From Methanofollis ethanolicus (GTDB lineage Archaea > Halobacteriota > Methanomicrobia > Methanomicrobiales > Methanofollaceae), in assembly GCF_001571385.1 (NCBI RefSeq), contig NZ_BCNW01000001.1, forward strand, positions 496,001 through 560,000: a stretch of 64,000 bases of DNA, in the 5' to 3' direction. Under the pieces are notes generated by a model. It did not search any database. It saw only the letters and a list, made by a program, of their open reading frames with translations, and was not told the DNA's origin. Made by a program: the position numbers and the translations under genes. This document shows positions 37,420 to 46,654 of this stretch, piece after piece; position 1 is the stretch's first letter; the number at the start of each line of letters is the position of its first letter.

Positions 37420-38084
37420 AGTTGTCCCGCCTGAGCACGGGTTCCGAGCCCCTCGACACCCTCCTCGGCGGCGGGTTGGAGAGGCGGACGATCACCCAGA
37501 TCTACGGCGAGCCCGGCTGCGGGAAGAGCACGATATCTGTCATGACGGCGGTCTCCTGCCTGAAGAGCGGGGAGTCTGTCATCTACATCGACACGGAGGG
37601 TTTCTCGGCCGAGCGTTTCGAGCAGATCGCCGGGGAGGAGGCGACGGCCCTTGCCGACCGGCTGTACCTCTACGAACCCGTCGACTTCGTGCAGGAGGGG
37701 ATCATGGTTAACGAGTGCGAGGCCCTCCTCAGGTCGAAGAACGTCGGCCTGATCGTGATGGACTCGGCGACGGCCCTCTACCGCTCCGAACTCGGGACGA
37801 CGAAGGACGCACTCCGCGTCCTCTCGCAGCACATGGTCCGCCTCCTCGGGTATGCGAAGAAGTACGAGGTGCCGGTTTTGATCACGAACCAGGTGTACAT
37901 GGACATCGACACCGACGCCTTCTTTGGCCTCGGCGGCACGGCCCTTGGCCACCTCTCCAAGGCGATCCTGCGGATCGAGAAGAGGGAGAGCAAGAGGCGG
38001 GTCGTGCTGGAGAAGCACCGCTCCCGCCCGACCGATATCTCGTTCGATTATGTTATTGTGAACGAGGGGATCAGGCGGGTATAG
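37416..38084 (+). CDS. radB: DNA repair and recombination protein RadB
   Basis: 222 residues, RecA core only, without the helix-hairpin-helix N-domain of RadA. Walker A GEPGCGKST (about 31-39), Walker B VGLIVMDSATALYR, and the C-terminal IEKRESKRRVVLEKHRSRP-type (in parts) DNA-binding strand. RadB is the archaeal recombination mediator paralogue. Its ATG overlaps the larC stop (ATGA). Confidence 0.9.
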   Translation: MKLSRLSTGSEPLDTLLGGGLERRTITQIYGEPGCGKSTISVMTAVSCLKSGESVIYIDTEGFSAERFEQIAGEEATALADRLYLYEPVDFVQEGIMVNECEALLRSKNVGLIVMDSATALYRSELGTTKDALRVLSQHMVRLLGYAKKYEVPVLITNQVYMDIDTDAFFGLGGTALGHLSKAILRIEKRESKRRVVLEKHRSRPTDISFDYVIVNEGIRRV

Positions 38085-38375
38085 TCTTTTTTTGGGATCT
38101 GGATTTTAGAATTGCTCCGAGTCGCTGTGTTCTCTCGCGAGAGGGCCGGTTTCCAACCCGCGTCATGTGCTCACCATGGTCGGTACTCTGCTCACGCCCC
38201 CAACCCCGATTATGCTCTCTCCTACCATCTACTCCCACCGGCGGCCCGCGCGGACGCACAGGCCGCCGGACCTCCCTCTTGCGCTTGACTTTATTTTGGC
38301 TTTAAATGTCTGTTATATGACTAACAAGAAGATGAATTTGATATGTGATAACATTAACTGTTCCTATTGGGAAAT
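38085..38375. other. Intergenic stretch without recognised features
   Basis: Contains a GC-rich first part and an AT-rich second part (38285-38365) that presumably holds the promoter of the membrane protein at 38376. No RNA gene or repeat recognised. Confidence 0.5.
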
Positions 38376-38705
38376 ATGTCACAATCGGACAGTCGCCCAT
38401 TCTGGCTTGGGCTTATCGGTGGTCTTCTTGGAATCGCCGCTGCGTTCTTTGCGTTCTTCATCGGAGCATTTGCTTTGGCATTTGATCCCTCTGCTGGGTA
38501 CGATTTTATCATGGGGCTTGGGGCCTCGGCATTACTCTTCTCGTTCACCGGCATCGTTGGGGGTGTGCTGAAGAACAATACCCTTGGGGCTGCTCTGATG
38601 ATCATCTCAGGCATTCTGGTCCTCATATCAGTCTCCCTCTTCGGTGTTCCGACCCTTATCCTCTTCCTGATTGGAGGTCTGATCAAATATAAAAATCAGG
38701 ATTGA
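38376..38705 (+). CDS. Small polytopic membrane protein
   Basis: 109 residues from ATG 38376. Four hydrophobic helices with GLIGGLLGIAAAFFAFF at the start and a cytosolic KYKNQD tail. The repeated Gly-rich helices resemble DUF4064-like membrane proteins. More AT-rich than the backbone genes; part of the accessory region. Confidence 0.65.
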   Translation: MSQSDSRPFWLGLIGGLLGIAAAFFAFFIGAFALAFDPSAGYDFIMGLGASALLFSFTGIVGGVLKNNTLGAALMIISGILVLISVSLFGVPTLILFLIGGLIKYKNQD

Positions 38706-38921
38706 ATGATAATGTCTCCCTCTTCTCTCCCAAAACACGTTTTTTAACCTGTATTCAAAACATATTTTTTAAAAAACCATCCTCTCAAATAGTTATCGCC
38801 GAAAAACCACATAATAAATTGGGTTAATCGTGGTCATCACTCTTTAGTGCTTTAAAAAATAAAATTCTGAAAAAAACGAAATACATATATGCCGAAAAAT
38901 TTTATTATCTTTGGAGAAAAT

Positions 38922-39518
38922 ATGAGGCTATACTCTTTACTTCTGGTTTGTATTGCAATCTGCTGTGTTTGTGTATCAGGTTGTACAACTGCACACACAG
39001 ATCATCAAGCATCGCCGAATGAACTTACATCTCCCACCCAGCAACTAAGCAATCAGCAAACAAGCACTCCATACCCGACCCCCGAAAAGACAGTCCAAAA
39101 ACCTACGGCGGTAGTGAATGACTTTTCCCAGGTGACGCATGCAAGTGTGGACACAATCAAGGAAAATTGGGATGCCGATGCCGAAGACGATGGGGTTACT
39201 GTTCATCCAGACCTGCTTGATCAATATGACGAGACGGTGAAATATTCAGATGCCAGTATTCCCGTTGACATTCAGATCTGGACAACAAAATTCGATAATA
39301 ACTTCAAAGAACAAAAAGACAAACTTGTCTACAAGGGATCTGGCACCATAACAACGTGGAAAGATGGGAATATGTTCATGAAAGGCGGAATAAAAGTTCC
39401 GTTCAGCAGCATGAATGTTCCTTCTGATGAAGCGTATGGGTGGACATACGCCACGATCCACACCCCTGATGGAAAAACCTACGAAGCAGTGGATAAATTT
39501 ACTGCTCTTACCCCCTAA
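38922..39518 (+). CDS. Lipoprotein of unknown function
   Basis: 198 residues from ATG 38922 (GGAG six bases before). Lipobox CVSGC at about residue 21, then a Thr/Pro/Gln-rich linker and a domain of about 120 residues containing IPVDIQIWTTKFDNNFKEQK and ending YEAVDKFTALTP. The long upstream AT-rich stretch (38706-38921) contains several TATA-like sites. AT-rich relative to the chromosome. Confidence 0.7.
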   Translation: MRLYSLLLVCIAICCVCVSGCTTAHTDHQASPNELTSPTQQLSNQQTSTPYPTPEKTVQKPTAVVNDFSQVTHASVDTIKENWDADAEDDGVTVHPDLLDQYDETVKYSDASIPVDIQIWTTKFDNNFKEQKDKLVYKGSGTITTWKDGNMFMKGGIKVPFSSMNVPSDEAYGWTYATIHTPDGKTYEAVDKFTALTP

Positions 39519-39884
39519 TCCTTTTTTACGTCTACTATCAGGCATAACCTGATTGTGTAATGTCTGCTGGTATCCTACATATTTTTCTCAATTTGCGCTG
39601 ATTTTTACTCAATTTCCCACTCTTTTCGTCTCCCCTCCGGGCACAGTCCACCCTTTTCCCCTCCCTCTCCTGATCACACTCCCCAGACCCCGGAGAATCA
39701 GTGTCTTTTCCTCTCAAAACTGAAAACACCTCTAAATTAGCGCCCCCAGAATTGCGGCCCATATCATCGAGATCGAAGAGGCGGGAATGGGGAATGGAGT
39801 CAAGAATGGCGAGATCCGACTCCTGGACCTGACGATCAATACCTTAAAGCACCCCGGCGGCACAGGAGGACGTACCGCAGAGAC
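39519..39884. other. Intergenic stretch with a possible gene fragment
   Basis: Mostly featureless. From about 39735 to 39887 one plus frame is open (RIAAHIIEIEEAGMGNGV...) and its stop overlaps the ATG of the MNT gene; it looks like the C-terminal piece of a lost protein or a chance frame. AGGAGGACG at 39866 may serve the MNT gene. Confidence 0.35.
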
Positions 39885-40187
39885 ATGACCCCCGTGAAAA
39901 CCCGCACTGAAGTCCTCGGCGTCCTCCGATCCCTGAAAGATGAACTCAGAGATCGGTATCATGTCGAGAGCATCGCCCTCTTCGGGTCGTACGCCCGCGA
40001 GGAACAGGAGGAGGGCAGCGACATCGATGTACTCGTCTCGTTCGACTCCGACGCCGACCTCTTTGATTTTGTCGGACTGTCGCAGTACCTCGAAGAAAAA
40101 CTTGGCCGTAACGTGGATGTTGTGCCGGAGACGGCGCTCCGCCCGGAGATCCGCAGCCAGGTGACGCGGGATCTCCTCTTTGCATGA
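39885..40187 (+). CDS. mntA: MntA-type nucleotidyltransferase antitoxin
   Basis: 100 residues. Contains the minimal nucleotidyltransferase motif GS-x10-Dx[19 protein letters not shown], with the third Asp in RNVDVVP. MNT antitoxins of type VII toxin-antitoxin systems add AMP to the HEPN partner. Overlaps the HEPN gene by 4 nt, the usual order (antitoxin first). Confidence 0.88.
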   Translation: MTPVKTRTEVLGVLRSLKDELRDRYHVESIALFGSYAREEQEEGSDIDVLVSFDSDADLFDFVGLSQYLEEKLGRNVDVVPETALRPEIRSQVTRDLLFA

Positions 40188-40546
40188 GGTCCTCTCTCCT
40201 CTACCTCTCGGACGTCGCCGGTGCCCTGCAGAAGATCGAGGAGTTCACAGCGGGCATGACCTACGAAGAGTTCCTCCGTGACGACAGGACCCAGAGTGCC
40301 GTCATCAGGAAGTTCGAGGTCATCGGGGAGGCAGCGAAAAAGATCCCTCTCTCCGTCAGGGAGAGGCACCCTGTCGTTCCCTGGCGAGAAATGGCCGGGA
40401 TGCGGGACAGACTGATCCATACCTATTTTGGTGTCGACACGATGCTTGTCTGGAGGACGGTCATCAGCCGCGTGCCCGAACTCCGGAAGGAGATCTGCCG
40501 GATCATCGAGGAGGAAGGCGGGGGACGGCCGCCGGGTACCGCGTGA
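40184..40546 (+). CDS. hepT: HEPN toxin HepT (DUF86)
   Basis: 120 residues. Carries the RNase motif R-x4-H-x-Y as RDRLIHTY (about residues 78-85), with [15 protein letters not shown] typical of DUF86. The Tyr is the residue modified by MntA in studied systems. Complete and intact together with its antitoxin, so the pair may be active. Confidence 0.88.
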   Translation: MRSSLLYLSDVAGALQKIEEFTAGMTYEEFLRDDRTQSAVIRKFEVIGEAAKKIPLSVRERHPVVPWREMAGMRDRLIHTYFGVDTMLVWRTVISRVPELRKEICRIIEEEGGGRPPGTA

Positions 40547-40964
40547 GGAACAATTCCAGCACCGCCCCCTCCATTCCATCCGTTTCCAGCGCGTTACAAC
40601 GGCCCCCGTCACTCAAAAAACGATTTAAATCAGTTTGATAATCATTCCCCATCCCCCACATCGGTATCTCACGACCGCTCTCAGCATCGCGGGTTTCGCA
40701 CCCACTCCCCCACCCGCACACCCGCGGACAGGTCATGGTGTGTGCATGTGCGCGTTTTCTCAAAAACTCCCGCGCTTCCTCGCTCGTCAAGGCAAGGCGC
40801 AAAAAGGCTTTTGCGTCCTCGTTCGGCATGGTGATACGCTCTGGCACAACGCTTTCAATAAAGCTGCCCCTCGAACATAAACGGTGGTTGCGCTCTGTGC
40901 GTTCCTCGCGGGATAACTTCTGCCCCCATTCCCGAATTGATAGAGAGGTCATCCCAAAACTCTC

Positions 40965-41240
40965 ATTCATTCCCCCCATCTCTGCATGCAGGGATCGGGA
41001 GAAAATTTCATGATCGGGTTGATGTCTTCCCGAATTCCATGAAAAATCGTGCGAAACCACCGCCTTCCCCTACCTCTCTGCCGGGGGACTGACGCCCCCA
41101 GACCCCCGAAACAGGATAGGGCCGGGGAAGAGAGACCAGAGATCCTGATGAAGGAGATTGCCCTCCACCCTTATCGCAATGATGGGGGTCGGGGGGTGAA
41201 ACCCCCCGGAACAGACGCCAGAACAGGATTTTTCAGAACC
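40965..41240. repeat. Intergenic hairpin repeat copy R9 (inverted copy of R7)
   Basis: Read on the opposite strand it follows R7: GGGGGTCGGGGGGTGAAACC (about 41184) and CTGCCGGGGGACTGACGCCC (about 41080). It ends just before the surviving part of tnpB, whose start codon region it has replaced. The stretch 40547-40964 contains only a doubtful minus-strand frame (about 40720-40890). Confidence 0.65.
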
Positions 41241-41281
41241 ACATACCGATCATTCCATCAACAGGACAGAGGGGAGGATCA

Positions 41282-42365
41282 GTTTTGGGATGACCTCTAC
41301 AACAATTCCTTGGAGCAGAAGATCCGGGCATATGAGCAGGAAGGTCGAAAACTCTCTTGTTTCGACCTGAACAACCGTCTTCCCGCTCTCAAGGAAGAAC
41401 ACCCGTGGCTCAAGGACGTGAACTCTCAGTCTCTCCAGAGTGCAAACAAGAATCTCGACAACGCCTTCACCCGGTTTTTCCGGGAGAAGAAAGGCTTCCC
41501 CCGGTTCAAGTCAAAGAAGAATCCCGTACAGTCCTTTCAGGTGCCTCAGAGTTACTCCGTGGACTTCGACCAGAGATGGATCAAACTCCCAAAGATCAGC
41601 AAGATTAGAACCATCTTCCACCGGATCTTCACCGGAAAGATGAAGTACGCTACTGTTTCCGTGACATCGACCGGAAAATGGTTCGTTAACATCCTTGTCG
41701 ATGACGGGAAACCCGAACCTGAACCCGCACCCTTCTCTCTGGACACTACTCTTGGGATCGATGTCGGGTTGAAGGACTTTGCGACTCTCTCCACGGGAGA
41801 GAAGGTCGAGAACCCCCGATACCTGAAGACCTCTCTCCAGCGGTTGAAGGTGTTGCAACGACGGGTGTCCCGGAAGGTCAAAGGGTCGAAGAACCGGGAG
41901 AAAGCGATCCAGAGACTTGCCCGGTGCCATGAAAAGATTGCCAACCAGCGCAACGATTTCCTGCACAAAATCTCCAATCGAATCGTGAGCGAGAACCAAG
42001 CCATTGCAGTGGAATCGTTGAACATCGACGGGATGATGAAGAATCATCATCTGGCGCAGGGGATCGGGGATGTTTCGTGGTACGCGTTCTTCACGATGCT
42101 GGAGTACACGTGCCGGACGTACGGGAAGACTCTCCTGAAGATCGGGAGATTCGATCCCTCCTCAAAAATATGTAGCAAATGCGGGTATCTCAAACAGGAT
42201 CTCGCTCTTTCGGATAGGGAATGGGTCTGCCCTGACTGTGGTACTCATCATGACCGCGACATCAACGCGGCGATCAATATCAAGAAGTTTGCCCTGCAAG
42301 AGCAGAACCTTGTCGGGGTATCAGGTGCGGAACGCACCGTTGAGCCTGTGGACTCACCTCAGTAG
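41282..42365 (+). pseudogene. tnpB: TnpB RNA-guided nuclease, 5' truncated
   Basis: The protein joins the TnpB family at about LYNNSLEQKIRAYEQEG; the first 30-35 residues are missing and no start codon with a binding site is seen. The rest is intact: RuvC residues GIDVGLKDFATLS (Asp), AVESLNIDG (Glu), HHDRDINAAINI (Asp), and the zinc finger CSKCGY...CPDCG. In TnpB systems an RNA from the 3' end of the gene and right end guides cleavage. The present gene is probably inactive but could act in trans on RNA if translated from an internal start. Confidence 0.75.
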
Positions 42366-42414
42366 AGGGAGGATGAAGCAGGAAGCCACGCCCAACAGGC
42401 GCGGGGTAGTTCAC
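42230..42414 (+). ncRNA. Candidate reRNA (omega RNA) of the tnpB element
   Basis: By analogy with studied TnpB elements, the scaffold RNA overlaps the last part of tnpB and the right end, with the hairpin CACGCCCAACAGGCGCGGGG near 42389, and the guide is the flanking DNA beyond 42414. Here the guide would be the 3' end of the acetyltransferase gene. Position inferred, not shown. Confidence 0.35.
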
Positions 42415-42917
42415 TTCATCACCTTTTCAAAGCGGAAGAAATAATCTCCTCCCACCATATCGTCCGGCGTAGTCGGGTCTTTGTGATGGGGATTGAAAAA
42501 CTCTACCGCGGAGAACCCGCATCGATTGATGTAAAAATGGATATTTCGCTTTTCAAAATACGGTGTTATGGTTTCCCATACTTTCGTTTCGGGGTACAGT
42601 TTCTCTATCGCGTTCCATATCCTCTGTCCGATGCCGCTGCTTTGCACACCGTTTTTTACATACAGAAAATCGAGATGGTTATGCTGCGTGGCTTCATCAA
42701 TCACAACGATTGCTCCGCCAACCATTTCGCCGTCAACGACCGCCTTATATGTCACCGCCCCTTTTGAGGCAAGAGTTTTATCTATGTCATCTTCCGGCAA
42801 TATCTCAACATCTAAGTCGCTAAACTCTTTTACAGCCCCCAGCTGAAAGGCTTCCTGCAGATCTTTCTTATAGTCGGGCAAATCCTCTGAACACAGAGGT
42901 AATAACTTAAAATCCAT
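42411..42917 (-). CDS. GNAT-family N-acetyltransferase
   Basis: 168 residues. The GNAT core has VDGEMVGGAIVVID (strand 3-4), LDFLYVKNGVQSSGIGQRIWNAIE (acetyl-CoA site, Q/R-x-x-G-x-G/A variant; read in two parts) and YINRCGFSAVEF. Substrate unknown. Composition is less GC-rich than the backbone. It sits exactly between the right ends of two tnpB elements; its stop codon lies in the right end of one, so the C-terminus may have been altered by the insertion. Confidence 0.82.
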   Translation of the reverse strand: MDFKLLPLCSEDLPDYKKDLQEAFQLGAVKEFSDLDVEILPEDDIDKTLASKGAVTYKAVVDGEMVGGAIVVIDEATQHNHLDFLYVKNGVQSSGIGQRIWNAIEKLYPETKVWETITPYFEKRNIHFYINRCGFSAVEFFNPHHKDPTTPDDMVGGDYFFRFEKVMK

Positions 42918-42976
42918 GTAATCTCCTCCTGTTTTAATAATGGTATTTCTTCCGCTTTATAACAAGGAATATAGTT

Positions 42977-44175
42977 GTGACTGCTCCCCCTCCTCTCGTC
43001 GGGGGCATCCCGGGGTGTTACCCCTGAGATTGCAGTCCCAATCTCATACTATTGATCGCCGCGTTCTGGTCACGGTCCATCACCAGCCCACAATGCGGGC
43101 AGGAGTGGACTCGATCAGAGAGTGTCCTGGCGACGATCATGCCACATCTGGAGCACATCTGAGATGTGTTTCTGGGGTTCACCCGGATCACGCGTGAGCC
43201 AGCCTCTTCCGCTTTGCCCTCTGTGATCGAGATGAACATATTCCAGGCAACATCTGCAATGCTTTTTGCCAGATAATGGTTTTTTCCATTTTTATGATAT
43301 TCAGATCCTCGAACACAATCGTACCGAACCGGTCCACCACCTTCCGGGAGGTCTGGTGAGCAAAATTGAGCCGTCTGTTGGCGATCCGTTCGTGGACGTG
43401 TGCGATGATCATCCTGGCCTTCTTCCGTTCAGGTGTTCCTTTCTCCGCTTTCGAGAGTCTTCTCTGCGCCTTCGCAAGAGTTTTCTCGTCGGTACGGAAG
43501 AACCGCGGGTTCTCGATCTTCTCTCCGTTTGAGAGGGTAGCGAAGGATTTGAGACCAACGTCGATCCCGACTGCCGTCTCCTTCTGTGGGAGAGGGGAAG
43601 GATCATACTCGACCGAGAAGCAGGCATACCATTTCCCGGTCGAAGACCGCCGGATCGCGAGGGTCTTGATCGTCCCTTCGATAGGTCGGTGGAGGACGAC
43701 CTTCACGTCTCCGATCTTTGAGAGATGGAGACGATCCTCAGTCAACTTGAACCCGGACTGTTTGTATGTGAAACTGTCATATCGCCCCTTCCCCTTGAAC
43801 CGTGGGAATCCAGGTTCTTTCTCGCCTGCTTTCGCCCGTTGGAAAAATGCTTTGAAGGCAAGATCAACGCGCATCTGAACATTCTGAAGAACCTGAGAAC
43901 AGACCGTAGAAAGTTCAGAACGTTCCTTTTTCCATTGGGTCAGGATCGTGTTAGTTTCGTAGAGAGAGATGGAATGCTGATCCTGTTCCCACGCGTTCTT
44001 TCGCAATGCGAGCGTATCGTTATAGACCCACTGACAGATCTCAAGCGTCTGCTCAAGAAGAGTCACCTGAGATTTTGTCGGATAGAGTCGATACCGGTAC
44101 GCCTTACGCATAATGGGTCATACGTCGTGATGCGTAATATGGTTGCGGGAGGACGGCATTCATCCCCCCACTAAA
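42977..44175 (-). mobile_element. IS605/IS1341-type element with frameshifted tnpB
   Basis: Left end near 44175 carries the perfect hairpin CCCCCACTTTAGTGGGGG; right end after the tnpB stop is GGAGGGGGAGCAGTCAC ending at about 42977. No tnpA. The element interrupts an amino-acid permease remnant at its left end. Exact boundaries are estimated. Confidence 0.65.
43018..44111 (-). pseudogene. tnpB: TnpB RNA-guided nuclease, one frameshift
   Basis: The first frame (44111 to 43188) begins MRKAYRYRLYPTKSQ, a complete TnpB start, and carries GIDVGLKSFATLS and VFEDLNI. It shifts at a run of five A near 43285, after which the other frame reads NHYLAKSIADVAWNMFI and the zinc finger CSRCGM...CPHCG to the stop at 43018. 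One extra A would restore a protein of about 363 residues with all catalytic residues. Could be a mutation, sequencing error or slippage. Confidence 0.78.
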
Positions 44176-44496
44176 GTGGGGGCCTTCTGCCTGTTTTCTT
44201 CGTAAAAGTCGTCGAACGCCTCTGAGACATAGGCGAAGGGGTCGCCTGCCCGCGGGACATAATAACTGCAGTAGGCGAAGACGATCGCGATGGTCGTTGC
44301 GCAGATGCCGGCGACGACCCACACGACGATCGCGAACAGCCCGACAAGTCCCGCGGTGAGCGGTGAGCGCCGACGCGATGTAGATGTCGGCGCCCACGAT
44401 CGACCCGACGATGATGTTGGTCAGGTCGAACTCTGTCAGTGCCCGCTGCAGTCCCGTCCCCCTCGCCCCCCGGAGGAGATATGGGAGACCTGACAT
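44171..44496 (-). pseudogene. N-terminal remnant of an APC amino-acid permease
   Basis: Begins LQRALTEFDLTNIIVGSIVGADIYIASALTA, the first helix of APC permeases (in two parts). A seven-base tandem duplication (CTCACCG twice, about 44359-44372) then shifts the frame; the other frame continues as IVVWVVAGICATTIAIVFAYCSYYVPRAGDPFAYVSEAF (in parts). It ends at the IS element; the remaining nine or ten helices are absent. Confidence 0.7.
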
Positions 44497-44519
44497 AATC
44501 GTTGCGCTGTCGGTCCACC

Positions 44520-44630
44520 CACCCCCTCACTCCGGCGTCCGGCGGTAGGTCGTGATCCCGAGGGCGGTGGCGAACCCCCAAGATGATGGAGATCGCCGAC
44601 AGGTCCATGCCGATGAGGTCTGCCTGTTCC
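44520..44630 (-). pseudogene. 3' remnant of an ABC-2 permease gene
   Basis: About 100 bases match the 3' end of the intact permease at 49070-50155 (CAGCGTCCGGCGGTAGGTCG and AGGTCCATGCCGATGAGGT on the plus strand), with small indels that break the frame. It shows that part of that transporter locus was once duplicated here. Confidence 0.65.
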
Positions 44631-45238
44631 CGGTGTCTCACAAAATTTTCCCCTCTTGATCCGGTGCACGCCCTTTCACCGGTTTCACCCACTTTCGACA
44701 CCTTTCGACCGCGTCGAAAATGTTTTCCGGTTCATTCGTATCTCAAATCATGATTTCACATCCTTTCCAGAGATTTGAAAAATCGTTTTCACCACCCCGG
44801 GGATCACAGCCACACACATCCTTCACCCTCACCGTCGCCCCCCTTCTGTGCTCCCTCTTTCTGGTGAAAATATGTATATATACGCGTATATTGATCCTTA
44901 GATCTCCGTGTAAATTCCAATCTGCCGTCGTCACGCTCCCGCCGGATCTTTTCGACGAGTGGTGAAAACCTGTCGAAAACAGTCGAAAAAGTGAAAATCA
45001 AGAGAGAACTCGCCGGTCGGGAAACGCCGTCCCCGTTCAGGTCTGGAGGGAGAGGTTCTCTTCGGATCACTCTTGTGAATTATCCCGGACGCCCTCGGCC
45101 CCTGGTGGAGCGGCAGAGACTTCGACACCGGCGTCAGGCGTTCGGGCATGACCGCCCCGCTGTAACGGACGATCCGCAACCTGATCGATGAACCGGGCGC
45201 CGACCCCGCGATCGATTACGTGATCGTGGAGAAGGGGT
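44631..45238. other. Intergenic stretch, no clear gene
   Basis: AT-rich parts (44700-44900) with a TATA-like TATATATACG at 44874. From about 45165 to 45243 one frame (NLIDEPGADPAIDYVIVEKGF) looks like the end of a lost protein. Nothing else recognised. Confidence 0.4.
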
Positions 45239-45676
45239 TCAGTCCGTACCCTCGTGCACCCTCCCGGGATAGAGATCTTCAAGAGTGCGCGGCCGATGGT
45301 CCTCGAAGATTTCATCAGCGTACCATTTTGCACCGAAAGCGAGGATACTCATGAGGATCGGGATTGTATCCTTTCCTTTCTCAGTAAGCATCCACTCGAC
45401 AACCCTGGGGCTTTCACGGATTATCGATGCATGAATAAGGCCCGCTTCTTCAAGTTCCCTCAGCCGCAGTGTGAGGACCCGCGGCGTTAGACCCGGGAGG
45501 GATCGCCGGATCCGGTTGAACCTGTTGATGTTCAGGAGTGCGATGTCCCGGAGGATGAGAAGCGTCCATTTCTTTCCGAGGATATTGACTGCGATATGAA
45601 TGGGACAGATCTTAAATTCAGTCGTCGGAACCAGGGGCTGTTCACCTGTTAACCGGGATCTTGGCATGGTATACAT
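45239..45676 (-). CDS. HxlR-family transcriptional regulator
   Basis: 145 residues (ATG 45676; ATG 45667 possible). HxlR winged helix: CPIHIAVNILGKKWTLLILRD at the start with the family's N-terminal Cys, then RFNRIRRSLPGLTPRVLTLRLRELEEAGLI (in parts) and the wing. These proteins sense thiol or aldehyde stress. Divergent from the DUF2115 genes, which may be its target. Confidence 0.85.
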   Translation of the reverse strand: MYTMPRSRLTGEQPLVPTTEFKICPIHIAVNILGKKWTLLILRDIALLNINRFNRIRRSLPGLTPRVLTLRLRELEEAGLIHASIIRESPRVVEWMLTEKGKDTIPILMSILAFGAKWYADEIFEDHRPRTLEDLYPGRVHEGTD

Positions 45677-45851
45677 TTCGTCTCTGTCTGGTTAAAGTGG
45701 TATTATTTGTATACTGAATATGGATGCTGTCGATCATTTTCAGGGTGCTGTCCCCCGCCTCTCCAGAATCTCTGTACCTCGAATGTGGTGCGACAATACC
45801 TGTTCCTGTTGAGCGTTTCCTCCTGGAAATCCAGAATCTTTGAGGTTGACC

Positions 45852-46475
45852 ATGCCGATCGAGAGTACGGCGATATCCCCGGACCGTGCCGTGGAGGACG
45901 AAGCAGATGCGATCGATCAGACTGCCCGCCGAATGGCTGCTGCTGTTACCACAGGAGAACTGGGACTGATTCTTGCCGACGAAATCAGCAGGTACTCCCT
46001 CCCTGATCTCCAGACCATCGGGGGCAGGATGTACGCGGAGATGATCCGGCTGCCCCGCCCCTACCGCGACCAGCTTCACCCGTATATGACCGAGCAGTTA
46101 TTCGGCGCCCACCATAGGCTTCTCGTGATGTATCGTTCAGGTAGATTCCGGTCCATGACTGAACCTATCACAGATAGAGAAACGTTTCTCCGATTCTGTG
46201 AGATGATCCCGGACGGGAGTTTCCGGGGGGATGAAGATACGGAAAGGACGCCATTCCGTTACTCGCCGCGGCATCGGCTCTTCTATTACCTGGTGTCGGC
46301 CTTCACGATCTTTGTGCTCGACCGTCCGGGCCACCCGGTGGGGACACCATTTCCGGGAGGGTTCAAGGTCGAGGAACACGACGGTGCATTCTACTGCCTT
46401 ATCCGTGACCATGAAAAAGAAGTTCCGTTTTCGATCTGTAACTTCTGCCCGGCTCATCAGAGAGCAGGAGTGTGA
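45852..46475 (+). CDS. DUF2115/UPF0305 family protein
   Basis: 207 residues from ATG 45852 with GAGGTTGACC before it. Contains the family pattern ISRYSLPDLQTIGGRMYAEM, then RPGHPVGTPFPGGFKVE and a C-terminal CNFCPAHQ pair of cysteines, probably metal binding. DUF2115 is confined to methanogenic archaea as far as I know; function unknown. A second shorter paralogue follows. Confidence 0.75.
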   Translation: MPIESTAISPDRAVEDEADAIDQTARRMAAAVTTGELGLILADEISRYSLPDLQTIGGRMYAEMIRLPRPYRDQLHPYMTEQLFGAHHRLLVMYRSGRFRSMTEPITDRETFLRFCEMIPDGSFRGDEDTERTPFRYSPRHRLFYYLVSAFTIFVLDRPGHPVGTPFPGGFKVEEHDGAFYCLIRDHEKEVPFSICNFCPAHQRAGV

Positions 46476-46654
46476 TTCTGTGGAGCACCGGAGTGTCACC
46501 GCCAGGACAATAAAAGATAACGGCACTGTCCCGGGACCGGGGTTGCAGTTGAAGCATGGTGAGGAAACCGCATGAATCCGTCATCTGGTGTCGAAGATCA
46601 TCCTTCTGCACGTTTTCTTGTGCAAAGGGGAGAAGTCGTCTCTTATGCCCGGGG

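Larger units (their letters stand above)
41250..42414 (+). mobile_element. IS605/IS1341-type element, left end lost
   Basis: Only tnpB and a right end remain; there is no tnpA. The right end reads GAAGCC...GGCGCGGGGTAGTTCAC and stops at about 42414. The left end is replaced by hairpin repeat R9. The last bases (42411-42413) provide the stop codon of the adjacent acetyltransferase gene on the other strand. Confidence 0.65.

Noticed and set aside
38085-38375. Possible tRNA or other structured RNA in the gap after radB
   Set aside because: No T-loop (GGTTCRA) or acceptor pairing could be found there or in the other gaps examined.
40503-41060. Minus-strand frame with a segment resembling a small antitoxin (about 40720-40890)
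   Set aside because: No start with a binding site; both ends run through repeat R9 and the HEPN gene. At most a short remnant.
44874-45238. Frames between the ABC-2 remnant and HxlR
   Set aside because: Short, without ribosome binding sites; one 25-codon stretch resembles a protein end but cannot be identified.
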